Shown: positions 13,751 through 22,252, numbered from the stretch's first letter. The stretch is 64,000 nucleotides of DNA from Cellulomonas hominis (GCF_014201095.1 NZ_JACHDN010000001.1:3782001-3846000), one strand, 5' to 3'. Numbers and translations: made by a program. The notes: generated by a model from the letters alone, not told the origin.

Positions 13751-14197
13751 ATGGCCGCCGCGCCCGGCGTGCTCGTGCTGAACGCGGGCCTGGAGCCCCT
13801 GCACCGCGTCGACTTCAAGCACGCGATCCGCATGCTGGTCCGCGAGGTCGCCGTCGTGCACGAGGCCGCGGCGGGGTCGTTCGGGCCGTACCCGCGCCCC
13901 CTGGTCGTGCGTCTCGTCCGCTACGTCCAGATGGGGTGGGCCTACGCCCGCACCGGGTACGGGCCGGTCTCCAAGGCCGGGATCAAGCGCCGCGACAAGG
14001 TCTGCGCCTACTGCGGCGGGCCGCCGGAGACCATCGACCACGTCCACCCCAAGTCCCGCGGTGGCGCGAGCTCCTGGCTGAACCAGGTCGCTGCCTGCCG
14101 CCCGTGCAACGGGGCCAAGGCGGACCGCACCCCGCAGGAGGCGGGCATGCCGCTGCTGTACGCCACGCCCTACGACCCGACGGCGCGCACCCGGTGA
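13751..14197 (+). CDS. HNH endonuclease
   Basis: 148 residues with an HNH_5-type domain in the second half: CAYCGG (zinc Cys pair), TIDHVHPKSRGG (the catalytic His region), WLNQVAACRPCNGAKADR (Asn and second Cys pair). The N-terminal half (VLVLNAGLEPLHRVDFKHAIRMLV) matches the usual leader of this HNH subfamily. Such proteins are common in phages and actinobacterial chromosomes, where they cut or nick DNA. ATG 13751 follows GAGGAG. A strong inverted repeat follows the gene. Confidence 0.92.
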   Translation: MAAAPGVLVLNAGLEPLHRVDFKHAIRMLVREVAVVHEAAAGSFGPYPRPLVVRLVRYVQMGWAYARTGYGPVSKAGIKRRDKVCAYCGGPPETIDHVHPKSRGGASSWLNQVAACRPCNGAKADRTPQEAGMPLLYATPYDPTARTR

Positions 14198-14253
14198 CGC
14201 TGGGCTCCGCTCGGCCACCGACGGCCAGCCCGGCTCCAGGCTCCGGGGCAGCC

Positions 14254-14303
14254 CCATGCCGAGCACCGCGATCGGCCTCGACCGGTCGCGGTGCTCGGCA
14301 TGG
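14254..14303 (+). terminator. 18-bp perfect inverted repeat
   Basis: CCATGCCGAGCACCGCGA and its exact reverse complement are separated by 14 bases, 57 bases after the HNH gene. It probably acts as a strong terminator, but its length and perfection are unusual and could reflect a protein-binding site. Confidence 0.6.
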
Positions 14304-14370
14304 CCCCACCGCGCCTCCTCGGTGTACTACACGAGGGACGCACACGCAGCGACACACCTGCGGATTCGTC

Positions 14371-14399
14371 GGCCAGCGCGCGCCGGGGTGACATACAGT
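14371..14399 (+). promoter_or_regulatory. second-class promoter for the surface-protein gene
   Basis: GGCCAGCGC at 14371-14379 and TACAGT at 14394-14399, matching the arrangement at 993-1020. Between them both sites share GTG-n-CA directly before TACAGT. Confidence 0.5.
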
Positions 14400-14455
14400 C
14401 AAGCGTGACACGCCCACGGGATGGGTGACCGCACGTACGGCAGGAGCCAGCGCAG

Positions 14456-16189
14456 ATGACGTCCCTCAACCGCCGTAGGCGCGGCCTGCCTGCACGCGCG
14501 ATCGCGCTGCTGGGCGCCATCGTTCTCGGGGCAACGAGCCTCCTGGCGGGCGCCGCCTCCGCCCTGGCCGCGCCCGTCCTCGTCGAGCCGGGGACCATCA
14601 ATCTCGACCCCGCGTGCCCCTCCAGTACGAGCGAGACCAGCGACGGCACCTGCACGTGGCTGCGCGTCTCGCCGTCGTCGTTCCTGACGACGGCTGCGCT
14701 GACCCCCAGCGAGCTCGAGGCGACCATCGTGAACCTGTACCGGGGCGAGACCCTCGTCGCGTCCGGCAGCCCGGCGGCCGAGTACGGCGCGGCCGACCTG
14801 TACTTCTTCGGGATCCGCGAGGGCACCTACACCGTCGAGCTCGTCAGCCCCGCGGGGTTCCAGCAGGTCGGCGACTTCGCCTCGGGGATCGCACCGGGCA
14901 CCGTCGCGCGCACCGACCTGACGTTCGCCCCAGCCGCCGGCGTGCTCACCCCGCGGACGCTGCAGCTGCGCATGGCGCCGGCCGACCTCGAGCTGGGCGA
15001 CCTGCAGCTCGACGTCTGGGTCGACGAGAACCTCAACGGCGTGCGCGACGCGGGCGAGACCGGCCCATCCGCCTCGGTCTCGCTCGGGATCCGCAACACC
15101 GACCCGACCCGTGACGGCCTGGTGCCGATCAACGCCTTCAACAAGTTCCTGTACGACTACGCCCGCACGTACAAGGTGGCGACCGGCGACTACGTCGTGG
15201 ACTACGACTACTTCGGCACCGACGGACTGGTGCCGCTGGCCGGGATCGACCCGGCGACCGGCACGGGCACCGTCTCGGTGTCCCCGACCGGGCGCCTGCT
15301 GATCCCGCTCGGCCAACCCGGCGACGTGATCACACCGCCAGCGCCCACCGTGCCAGCGGTGTCACTCGCATCCGGCCCGGCTTCTGCGACCGAGGCCACC
15401 TCCGCGGACTTCACCTTCACGGTCACACCGGACAACGCGACCCTGAACTGGTCGCTCGACGGCGGGGGAACCACCGGCACCCCAGGGCGGACTGTGTCGC
15501 TCTCCGGGCTGGGCACCGGCGAGCACGAGCTGCGCGTCACCGCCGTGCTCAACGGTGTCGCGTCGAACGAGCTCGCCTTCGACTGGCAGGTCCTCTCCCC
15601 GGGCAGCATCCCGGACCCGAGCCCGACGCCGACGGCCCCCGGTGACGGCCAGGGGAACCCCGACCCCGACCCCAGCGAGGAGGCGCCCGAGGTCCCGAAG
15701 TACGACGTCGTCCAGGGCGAGGCGCTGGTCGTGAACGCCGTCGGCTTCGCCTCCGGTGAGCAGGTGGAGGTGCGCCTACTGCCCGAGGACGTCGTGCTCC
15801 GCACGGCCACGTCCGGCGCGGACGGGGCTGTGCGGGCCGAGGTGACGGTCCCCGCCGACGCGGAAGTCGGCCTGCACGCACTGCGGCTGACGGGCCTGAC
15901 GTCGGGCTTCACCCAGTCGGTCGACCTCGACGTGACCGCTGCGGTGCCCGCGCCCCCCGAGGGCGGGTCTGAGGAGGGGACTCCGGCCTCGGACCCGACC
16001 GAGGTCCGCGCTACGGGCGGTCGCTCCGAGCTGGAGATGACCGGCCTGTCGCCCGGGGCCCAGCTCGCCGGCTACGGCGCCCTCGCGGCGATCCTTCTCG
16101 GCGCCGGCCTGATCCTCGTGCGGTCGCGCGCGAGCCGTCGCGTCGCCGCCATGGACCCGGCTGACAGGCTGCGGATGCTGATCGGCTGA
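14456..16189 (+). CDS. secreted, wall-anchored surface protein with SdrD_B-like domain
   Basis: 577 residues. A signal peptide with Arg-rich start ends near residue 38 (ALA-APV). The middle holds an SdrD_B/Cna_B-like segment (DVWVDENLNGVRDAGETG) followed by Ig-like beta domains. A Pro/Asp/Gly-rich linker (PDPSPTPTAPGDGQGNPD) and another beta domain follow. The C-terminus is a sortase signal: LEMTG at about 526, a hydrophobic segment and RSRASRR. The motif differs from LPxTG and is closer to the LxxTG types of actinobacterial sortases. On a mobile element it may affect adhesion or mask a phage receptor (inference). ATG 14456 follows AGGAG. Confidence 0.85.
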   Translation: MTSLNRRRRGLPARAIALLGAIVLGATSLLAGAASALAAPVLVEPGTINLDPACPSSTSETSDGTCTWLRVSPSSFLTTAALTPSELEATIVNLYRGETLVASGSPAAEYGAADLYFFGIREGTYTVELVSPAGFQQVGDFASGIAPGTVARTDLTFAPAAGVLTPRTLQLRMAPADLELGDLQLDVWVDENLNGVRDAGETGPSASVSLGIRNTDPTRDGLVPINAFNKFLYDYARTYKVATGDYVVDYDYFGTDGLVPLAGIDPATGTGTVSVSPTGRLLIPLGQPGDVITPPAPTVPAVSLASGPASATEATSADFTFTVTPDNATLNWSLDGGGTTGTPGRTVSLSGLGTGEHELRVTAVLNGVASNELAFDWQVLSPGSIPDPSPTPTAPGDGQGNPDPDPSEEAPEVPKYDVVQGEALVVNAVGFASGEQVEVRLLPEDVVLRTATSGADGAVRAEVTVPADAEVGLHALRLTGLTSGFTQSVDLDVTAAVPAPPEGGSEEGTPASDPTEVRATGGRSELEMTGLSPGAQLAGYGALAAILLGAGLILVRSRASRRVAAMDPADRLRMLIG

Positions 16190-16203
16190 CGCGAGCCCAG
16201 ATC

Positions 16204-16248
16204 ACGGCGAAGCCCCCGGGCCCACACGCGGCGCGGGGGCTTCGCCGT
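16204..16248. terminator. bidirectional terminator
   Basis: ACGGCGAAGCCCCCG pairs with CGGGGGCTTCGCCGT (15 bp) around a 15-base loop, between convergent genes ending at 16189 and 16254. Confidence 0.8.
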
Positions 16249-16253
16249 TCCGG

Positions 16254-17215
16254 TCAGCCGACCTTCGTGAGCGCGACCAGGCGCATGAGGTCGCCGGAGC
16301 GGTAGCACGTCTGGACCAGGACCGACCCGCCCAGGCCCGAAGCGGCGTCCGCGCTGGCGCCCTTGGAGACGTCGCGGGAGTTCGTCACCTCGTAGACGCC
16401 GTCCAGCCCACCGCCGCTGATCGCGACGAGCTGGCCACCCGCAGCGACAGGATCGGGCCACCGCCGCAGTGGATGTGGATCGGCAGGTACGGGTGGCCGT
16501 CGATGTCGAAGGAGTAGCGGGTCAGGCCGCCGCCGCAGGCGTCCACGGTGCTCTGGCCGCCGGAGTTGACGACGCTGACCGACCACACGACGCCGCTGCC
16601 GGCCCGGGTCCCGCCGGGAGCCGTGACGCGGTCCACGGCCTGCTGGGTGCGGACGGACTGGCCACTGGCGGCACGGGCCGCAGCCTCCTGAGCCGCCTTT
16701 TCGGCCGCGATGCGGGCGTCCTCAGCGGCCTGCCAGGCGGCCTGCGACTCGGTGACCGCGGGGGCCGCGCTCTGGACGAGCTGAGCCGCTGCGGCAGCCG
16801 TGCCAGGCACGGCCCGCGCGGCGTCGAGGTCGAGGTCGTCGACGACGGAGGCGCCCTCACTGCGCGCTGCCTCGACCGCCGCGCTGAGGGCGGAGCGCAG
16901 GGCCTCGTCGGCGTGCGGGGCCGCGTCGAGGACACCCTGGCCAGTGTCCGCTGCCGCCATGGTGGCAGCACGCGCCTCGGCTGCCTCCTTGCGGGCGAGG
17001 CCCAGGGTGATCGCGTCGCGGCGCGCGCTCTCGCGCCCGATCCAGTTGGCGAAGGCGTTGCTGCGCAGGGCGGCTGCCTCGGCCTGCCGCTGCGCGGTGA
17101 CCATGTCGCGGTACGCGTCGTAGCCCAGCGCCGCCGGCGGCGCGACCACGGCCATCAGCGTGACGGCTATCGCGACGGTGGCTCGCGTGCTGAGCTTCTT
17201 GCTGGTGATCGACAT
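16254..17215 (-). CDS. secreted helical protein with apparent frameshift
   Basis: The N-terminal frame encodes a signal sequence (ATVAIAVTLMAVVAPPAALG) and a long Ala/Glu-rich helical region with Q-rich repeats (AAEDARIAAEKAAQEAAARAA), then IDGHPYLPIHIHCGGGP. Near 16430-16445 the coding sense passes to another frame, which gives GGQLVAISGGGLDGVYEVTNSRD and ends LVALTKVG at 16254. The -1 shift needed is one base, so this is either a pseudogene, a sequencing error or programmed frameshifting. ATG 17215 follows GGAAG, with a GCCGCACAT promoter upstream. Reminiscent of extracellular coiled-coil proteins; function unknown. Confidence 0.65.
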
Positions 17216-17264
17216 GGCGCTCCGCTTCCTGGATGTCGACCCTCTTGGTCGAGCTGGCATGCAG

Positions 17265-17273
17265 ATGTGCGGC
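17265..17273 (-). promoter_or_regulatory. GCCGCACAT promoter motif on the minus strand
   Basis: The only minus-strand copy, and it precedes a minus-strand gene. The expected start is 17255, leaving a 39-base leader with a ribosome-binding site before ATG 17215. The strand agreement supports promoter function. Confidence 0.65.
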
Positions 17274-17392
17274 ACGCAGCGCGCTTGGGACGTTCGGCGC
17301 CGGAACGTCCCGGAGCGGCGGAGGGCGGGGCGCCGGCCGCCGCAGCGGGAGTGGTGCTCGCGGGCACGTGCGAGGACCGCCTGCCGCACATC

Positions 17393-17401
17393 TACGAAGC
17401 A
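17393..17401 (+). promoter_or_regulatory. GCCGCACAT motif, upstream of a tandem pair
   Basis: Exact motif with expected start 17411. No gene begins there; the next copy is 100 bases downstream. It may be a second promoter for the exonuclease gene, giving a longer GC-rich leader. Confidence 0.5.
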
Positions 17402-17492
17402 CGCGGGCGCGCACGGAGCCGGCAGCTCAGCCCTCCGGCGCGGCCGCGCCACCACGAGTGCCGGCGGCCGGCCGGGGCATCCCGAGCCGCCT

Positions 17493-17501
17493 GCCGCACA
17501 T
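17493..17501 (+). promoter_or_regulatory. GCCGCACAT promoter motif, leaderless start at 17511
   Basis: Exact motif, with ATG 17511 at the fixed leaderless distance. Confidence 0.7.
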
Positions 17502-17510
17502 ACGAACCTC

Positions 17511-18269
17511 ATGACGCACACCGCCACGTACCCCGAGAAGGCCCTGGTCTGGACCGACGTCGAGACCACAGGCACGGTCGCCCACCGCGGTCATCTGCTG
17601 CAGATCGCGATCCTCGTCACCGACCTGGACCTCAACGTGCTGGAGGAGACGGGGTACGAGGCGACCGTGGGCTACACCGCCGAGCAGTCCGCCGCGATGC
17701 GGGACGCAGCCGACCCCATCGTGCGCGACATGCACGACACGAACGGCCTGTGGAACGCGATCACCGACCCGACGACGACGAAGTCCACCACCACCATCGC
17801 GGCGGAGGCACTGGCGTACGTGCAGCAGCTCGTGCCCGAGCGGCGAACCGCCCGCATGGCCGGCAACTCCCTGCGCCTGGACCTCAACTTCGTCGAGGAG
17901 CACTTGCCCCCGCTCTACGAGCACCTGCACTACCGCATGCTCGACGTGTCCTCGTGGACCGGCCCTGCCCAGTGGTGGGCCGGGATCGAGCCGATGCCGA
18001 AGGCCCGCAACCACACCGCCATGGCCGACATCCGCGAGTCGATCGAGGAGATGCGGTTCGTGCGGCGTGCGCTCGGGCTCGAGCCCCACGGCGGGATGCT
18101 CACCCTCCGCGAAGCCGCCAGTGCGCTGGGCGTGTCCAGGTCCACCGCCGACCGGATGGTGGAGGCCGGCACCCTGCCCATCGCGGTGCGCACGCTCGGC
18201 GGACACCGCCGCTTCGACCCCGAGACGGTCCGCGAGCTTCTCTCGGCGCGCGCAGGGGCCGCCGTCTAG
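17511..18269 (+). CDS. oligoribonuclease-type exonuclease fused to an HTH domain
   Basis: 252 residues. Residues 1-190 are an oligoribonuclease (Orn)-like DEDDh 3'-5' exonuclease: WTDVETTG (Asp16, Glu18), an Asp in SLRLDLNFVEEHLP, and the His/Asp end in NHTAMADIRESIEEM, very close to the Orn signature. Orn degrades short RNAs, including pGpG. Residues 196-252 are an added excisionase/MerR-type helix-turn-helix (TLREAASALGVSRSTADRMV through GGHRRFDPETVRELL). Host Orn proteins lack this domain. The fusion could tether the nuclease to DNA or couple nuclease and regulator. No ribosome-binding site; leaderless promoter. Confidence 0.88.
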   Translation: MTHTATYPEKALVWTDVETTGTVAHRGHLLQIAILVTDLDLNVLEETGYEATVGYTAEQSAAMRDAADPIVRDMHDTNGLWNAITDPTTTKSTTTIAAEALAYVQQLVPERRTARMAGNSLRLDLNFVEEHLPPLYEHLHYRMLDVSSWTGPAQWWAGIEPMPKARNHTAMADIRESIEEMRFVRRALGLEPHGGMLTLREAASALGVSRSTADRMVEAGTLPIAVRTLGGHRRFDPETVRELLSARAGAAV

Positions 18270-18304
18270 GTGTGATGTCCGGCGCGTCGCCGTTCACCTC
18301 GACA

Positions 18305-18330
18305 GGCCAGCGCGCCACCAGACCTAGTCT
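18305..18330 (+). promoter_or_regulatory. possible second-class promoter
   Basis: GGCCAGCGC followed after 11 bases by TAGTCT. It resembles the sites at 993 and 14371 but matches less well. It lies upstream of the P-loop ATPase gene at 18484. Confidence 0.3.
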
Positions 18331-18483
18331 CGATGTGGCAGCAGGCGCCGCCGCTCGCCCGATCACCAGGCCCCCGCACGGCCGGTGAGCTGTACGGGCC
18401 AAGGTCCGACGGATCGCGCCCCGGACGAGGTCATGCCCCCTCCAGGCGCGCCGGTGCGGGAGCCGTGCCGGGAAGCAGCAGCC

Positions 18484-20304
18484 ATGACCCGCAACGCCGC
18501 CACCAAGGCGCGCACCCGAGCCGCCGCCCGCGCCGCCGGGACCACCTACACCGCCGCCCTGCGGTCGGCGACCACCGAGCACAGGGCCACCCTGTCGAGC
18601 CCGCTGCGCGCCGTCCTGGGCCGCACCGACGACGGCAAGGACGTCGCGCTCACCGGCGGGCGCACCTGGGGCATCCTCGGCGCCGCCGGCACCGGCAAGA
18701 CCACGATGGCCGACCAGATCCTCGACCTCGCGCTCGAACAAGGCCGGCGCGTCTACCGGATCGGCCGCGGCCTCAGGTCCGGGGTGGTCGCCCAGATCAA
18801 CACCTCCACGACGCCCGCGGCCGACGGCCCCGCACGGATCGAGAAGCTGGCGCAGACCTTTCTGACGGACGGGGCGGGCCCGCTGCTGGTGGTCGACAGC
18901 CTGTACGAGATCGACCGCCTACTGCTGACCGCGCGGCCGATGGAACGGCGCAGCGCCGACGCCCAGCGCGCCGCCGAGGTTCTCACCCGGGCCGTGACCC
19001 GCGGCGGCGGGCGGACCGTGATCCTGGTCGGCGCCGGCTCGCTCGACGAGCCCCACACTCCGGACCACGTGTCGTGGTGGATGCAGCAGACCGCCGGCGT
19101 GGTCGAGCTGCGTCGCGGCACCTACTCACAGCCGTGGGGCGGGGTGCTGCACGAAGGCGGGCGCACCGAGTTCCTGCGGCCCGCCTTGCCGCTGCCGGTG
19201 CGCGAGCTCGCCGTGGGGGAGCGGGTCCAGTTCGCCGAGTCCCGCCGCTGGTGGCGGGTGCGCGCCGTCTCGCCGAGCGGCCGGTACGCGGGTCTGTCGT
19301 CCCCGAACAACCTCACCGGAGAGGACTTCTACACGATCATCGACCGCGCTGAGCAGATCCGCGGTGCCGACGACATCGTCGGTGGGTCCGGCTGGGGCTC
19401 CGACGCCGAGTTCACCGACCACCTGGACGAGCTCGATCGGGGCGAGCTGGGCATCTCCCACCGCAACCGGGTGCCCGCCCGCATCGCCGCGGTCCGCCCG
19501 CCTGACCCGGCCCGGCCAGCCGACCCGCCCGCCTCGCTGCCGGTTCCGCCCTGGCTGAGCCGTCCGGTCTCCACTGGCGAGCCCGGCATCTGGGCGGCCG
19601 GCCAGCACGTCCAGATCCGTCTCCCCGGCGGCAACCGGATCGTCGCGACCCAAGCCACCGACCAGGGGGAATGGGACGACCCGGCCTACTACGCCGACGG
19701 CCGGATCGCGCTGGTCTCCAGCAAGGCACCGGCGCACCCCGACGGGGTGGTGCTGGTCGCCGACCCCGACGGGGACCCGGTCACATTCGACCTGAGCGCC
19801 GGCCTGCTGATCGGGGACACGGCGCGCACGCCGGCCACCGTGTGGGACCTGCTGGCGCGGCAGGCCGCCGATGCCGGTCGCACGGTGACCATCGCGGCCG
19901 CCCGCGCCCGCGGCCCACTGGCCGAGGCCTTCCCGGGTGCCCGGTTGGCAGACCTCGCCGACGTGGACGGCGCCCTACGGGCAGCCCGCGGTGGCGACCT
20001 GCTGATGCTGGCCGACATCGAGGACGACGTGAACCCCTACCGCGACGCCCTCGCCTGGTCGCAGCGAGCCGCCGCCCTGCGGACCGCGCTGGCCTCCGGT
20101 GCCTGGGTCGTGGGCCTCGGCCTTCCGAACCGGTACTCCGAGCCGCTGCTGGACCAGCTGCCCGCCCGGCTCGCATTCGGCCGCTACGCCGCCCGCCAGC
20201 TGCTCGGCGGTGGCGCGCGCACCCGAACGCTGCCGGTCGAAGGCGCCGGGTTGGCGCGGCTGGCCGCCGAAGGCCCCGCGATCCCGGTCCGGTCCTACAC
20301 CTGA
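18484..20304 (+). CDS. large P-loop ATPase, possibly FtsK/TraB-related
   Basis: 606 residues. The N-terminus (TKARTRAAARAAGTTYTAALR) resembles the basic leader seen in actinobacterial mobile-element proteins. Walker A is GAAGTGKT at residues 66-73; a Walker B-like LLVVDSLYEID follows near 140. The middle is a linker with beta segments. The last 120 residues (ATVWDLLARQAADAGRTVTI through RLAFGRYAARQLLGG) look like the end of an FtsK-type motor. It may act in DNA transfer, packaging or replication; I cannot decide. ATG 18484 has GGGAAG upstream. A hairpin follows the stop. Confidence 0.65.
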   Translation: MTRNAATKARTRAAARAAGTTYTAALRSATTEHRATLSSPLRAVLGRTDDGKDVALTGGRTWGILGAAGTGKTTMADQILDLALEQGRRVYRIGRGLRSGVVAQINTSTTPAADGPARIEKLAQTFLTDGAGPLLVVDSLYEIDRLLLTARPMERRSADAQRAAEVLTRAVTRGGGRTVILVGAGSLDEPHTPDHVSWWMQQTAGVVELRRGTYSQPWGGVLHEGGRTEFLRPALPLPVRELAVGERVQFAESRRWWRVRAVSPSGRYAGLSSPNNLTGEDFYTIIDRAEQIRGADDIVGGSGWGSDAEFTDHLDELDRGELGISHRNRVPARIAAVRPPDPARPADPPASLPVPPWLSRPVSTGEPGIWAAGQHVQIRLPGGNRIVATQATDQGEWDDPAYYADGRIALVSSKAPAHPDGVVLVADPDGDPVTFDLSAGLLIGDTARTPATVWDLLARQAADAGRTVTIAAARARGPLAEAFPGARLADLADVDGALRAARGGDLLMLADIEDDVNPYRDALAWSQRAAALRTALASGAWVVGLGLPNRYSEPLLDQLPARLAFGRYAARQLLGGGARTRTLPVEGAGLARLAAEGPAIPVRSYT

Positions 20305-20309
20305 ACCAG

Positions 20310-20340
20310 ATGCGGAGCCCGCCGGTCGCGGGCTCCGCAT
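20310..20340 (+). terminator. 13-bp hairpin after the ATPase gene
   Basis: ATGCGGAGCCCGC and GCGGGCTCCGCAT pair perfectly around a five-base loop, starting six bases after the stop. A strong terminator candidate. It also covers the only ATG of the next small frame. Confidence 0.7.
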
Positions 20341-20522
20341 CTCCTCCTGGCGCGTACCTGCAGCTGCTCACCACCGAGGACCTGGCCGACCATCTGGACG
20401 AAGCCATCGCCTGCGCCACCGACGGCTACGTCCGGTTGCCCTCGGAGCAGCTGCGCGCCGCCCGGCACCTGGACGACCTGCTGATCGACGCCGAGCCGGA
20501 CCCGCGCGCACCGCTACGGTGA
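20310..20522 (+). CDS. possible 70-residue helical protein
   Basis: The frame codes for a helical segment (TTEDLADHLDEAIACATDGYVRL through EQLRAARHLDDLLIDAEPD) that looks like real protein. However, its only ATG lies in the terminator hairpin and there is no ribosome-binding site, so the start is uncertain. It could be read through from the upstream gene or be a remnant. Confidence 0.4.
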   Translation: MRSPPVAGSASPPGAYLQLLTTEDLADHLDEAIACATDGYVRLPSEQLRAARHLDDLLIDAEPDPRAPLR

Positions 20523-20558
20523 CCTGGATGATCCCGATGCAGGGCCTGCACTGCAGGT

Positions 20559-20567
20559 GCCGCACAT
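20559..20567 (+). promoter_or_regulatory. GCCGCACAT promoter motif, leaderless start at 20577
   Basis: Exact motif, with ATG 20577 at the fixed distance. Confidence 0.7.
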
Positions 20568-20576
20568 GAGGCAGGC

Positions 20577-20978
20577 ATGACCACCCTCAGTCGTAGGCCG
20601 TACAGGCCCTCCTCGACCACGATCGAGGCGTACACCCAGGGCGACTGCTGGCACCTCGCGCATGCGATCCATCAGCGCACGGGCTGGCCGATGATCTTCG
20701 CCGACCCGACGGACCTCAGAGCGTCGGCCCGGTACTGGGAGCACGCCGCCGTCGTCATGCCGTGCGGTCGTGTCCTCGACATCGAAGGCGTACGCACCCG
20801 ACGGGAATGGAAGCAGCGGTGGGGTGCTGCGCGCGTCACCGTGGTCTCCAGCAGCGCCGCGATCCGCGCCGACTGGATCGGCGATCAGGAGCGGCTCTTC
20901 ACCACGCAGACCGCCGCGGTGGCTGCCCGACTGCTGCGGGGGATCACGCGCGAGAAGCACGCCGCCGCACATCCGTAG
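20577..20978 (+). CDS. putative papain/transglutaminase-like fold protein
   Basis: 133 residues. The order GDCWHLAHAIHQRTGWP (Cys), WEHAAVVMPCGRVLDIEGV (His, then Asp) matches a Cys-His-Asp triad in small papain-like or transglutaminase-like proteins found in phages and plasmids. This is pattern recognition, not proof of activity. The target is unknown: protease, amidase or a binding fold are all possible. It starts leaderless. The next promoter motif overlaps its last codons (AAAHP). Confidence 0.7.
   Translation: MTTLSRRPYRPSSTTIEAYTQGDCWHLAHAIHQRTGWPMIFADPTDLRASARYWEHAAVVMPCGRVLDIEGVRTRREWKQRWGAARVTVVSSSAAIRADWIGDQERLFTTQTAAVAARLLRGITREKHAAAHP
20964..20972 (+). promoter_or_regulatory. GCCGCACAT promoter motif, leaderless start at 20982
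   Basis: Exact motif lying inside the end of the preceding gene. ATG 20982 is at the fixed distance. Confidence 0.7.
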
Positions 20979-20981
20979 GGC

Positions 20982-21311
20982 ATGAGCCGCGAGACCGCGC
21001 CGATCCTCGGGCCGACCTGCATGATCTGCCTGCGCCCGGAGGGCGACCACCCCGCCCGCATCGCCCACAACACGTGCCTCGTGACGTTCGACGCCGCCCG
21101 CTCCACGTACGCCCAGGGCGAGGATCGTGCACGCCTGGCGCTGTGGCCGGCCGAGGCGTGGGAGGCCTACCGCCGCCTGCACCGCCTGACCGCCGACCGC
21201 TACCAGGCCGCGCCCTCCCCGGAGGTCGCCGCCTGGGTGCAGCGCCTGAGGGACGAGCTCGCCCGCGCCGGCACCGGGTCGCTCTACCAGCACCCGGTCG
21301 GCCTGTGGTGA
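20982..21311 (+). CDS. hypothetical protein with CxxC, 109 residues
   Basis: The N-terminus has TCMICLRPEGDHPARIAHNTC, a small Cys/His cluster that may bind zinc. The rest is helical (EAWEAYRRLHRLTADRYQ, EVAAWVQRLRDELARAG). Its stop TGA overlaps the GTG start of the Dam-like gene by four bases, so the two are coupled. It may assist the methyltransferase (inference). Confidence 0.75.
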   Translation: MSRETAPILGPTCMICLRPEGDHPARIAHNTCLVTFDAARSTYAQGEDRARLALWPAEAWEAYRRLHRLTADRYQAAPSPEVAAWVQRLRDELARAGTGSLYQHPVGLW

Positions 21312-22252
21312 GCGGCCCGCGGCAGCCGATGAGCGCCCGCCGGTACCTCTCGCCGCTGCGCTACCCGGGAGGCAAGGCGCGCATGGCCCCGTTCCTGGCG
21401 CGCGCCTTCGCCGAACAGGTCTCCACCCTCGACGTCGAGATCTGGCTGGAGCCCTTCGCAGGCGGCGCCGGCGCCGCGCTGACGCTGCTGGACGCCGACG
21501 CCGTCCCGGAGGTCTGGCTGGTCGAGAAGCACCCGGCGATCGCCGCGCTGTGGCGCACCATCCTGACCGACGGACCGGACCTGGCCGCCCGCGTACAGGG
21601 CACCGTCCCGGACCTGGACCTGTGGCACTGGGCCCGGCAGGTGCTGGCCGCGGGGGAGAGCGGTCTGGAGGCCGACCTGGCCTTCGCCGCGCTCGTGCTC
21701 AACCGGTGCTCCCGCTCGGGCATCGTGCACCCGCGGGTCGGCCCGATCGGCGGGAAGGGCCAGAACGGCCGGTGGACGCTGGCCTCCCGGTGGAACGGGC
21801 CCGGGCTGGCCGACCGGATCCGGCACGTGCACTCCCTGCGTGCGCGGATCCGGTTCTGGCAGGGCGACGCGATCGCCGCGCTCGCCGACCTTGACGGATC
21901 GGGCGTCGAGGACGAGGTGCTCGCGTTCGTCGACCCGCCGTACATCCGCGAGGGCAACGGCCTGTACACCAACGGCATGACGGCTGCCGACCACCGGCGG
22001 ATGGCGCAGGTGCTCAACGCCTCCCCGGTGCGGTGGCTGCTGACCTACGACGACGAGCCGGTGGTCGCCGAGCAGCTCTACCCGGACCGGCGGGTGCTGG
22101 CCTACCGGATCGCGAACACCGCCAACCGCGCCCGCATCGCCACCGAGCACGCCGTGCTCTCGGACAACCTGGTGCTGCCCGAGGGCGAGCTGCTGCCCGG
22201 CGCCGAGTCCGCCTGGGTGCGCGAGCACAGCCACCGTTCGCACGCCGCCTGA
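21308..22252 (+). CDS. Dam-like N6-adenine DNA methyltransferase (D12 class)
   Basis: 314 residues, near full length for the family. Visible motifs: PLRYPGGKARM (N-terminal D12 signature), WLEPFAGGAGAAL (SAM-binding FxGxG) and AFVDPPYI (catalytic DPPY). It transfers a methyl group from SAM to adenine N6 in a sequence context I cannot predict. GTG 21308 overlaps the previous stop (GTGA); an internal ATG eight codons later is possible. No restriction partner is adjacent, so it looks like a phage-type orphan enzyme. MT-A70-like and Mom-like genes follow within 1.2 kb. Confidence 0.93.
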   Translation: MSGPRQPMSARRYLSPLRYPGGKARMAPFLARAFAEQVSTLDVEIWLEPFAGGAGAALTLLDADAVPEVWLVEKHPAIAALWRTILTDGPDLAARVQGTVPDLDLWHWARQVLAAGESGLEADLAFAALVLNRCSRSGIVHPRVGPIGGKGQNGRWTLASRWNGPGLADRIRHVHSLRARIRFWQGDAIAALADLDGSGVEDEVLAFVDPPYIREGNGLYTNGMTAADHRRMAQVLNASPVRWLLTYDDEPVVAEQLYPDRRVLAYRIANTANRARIATEHAVLSDNLVLPEGELLPGAESAWVREHSHRSHAA

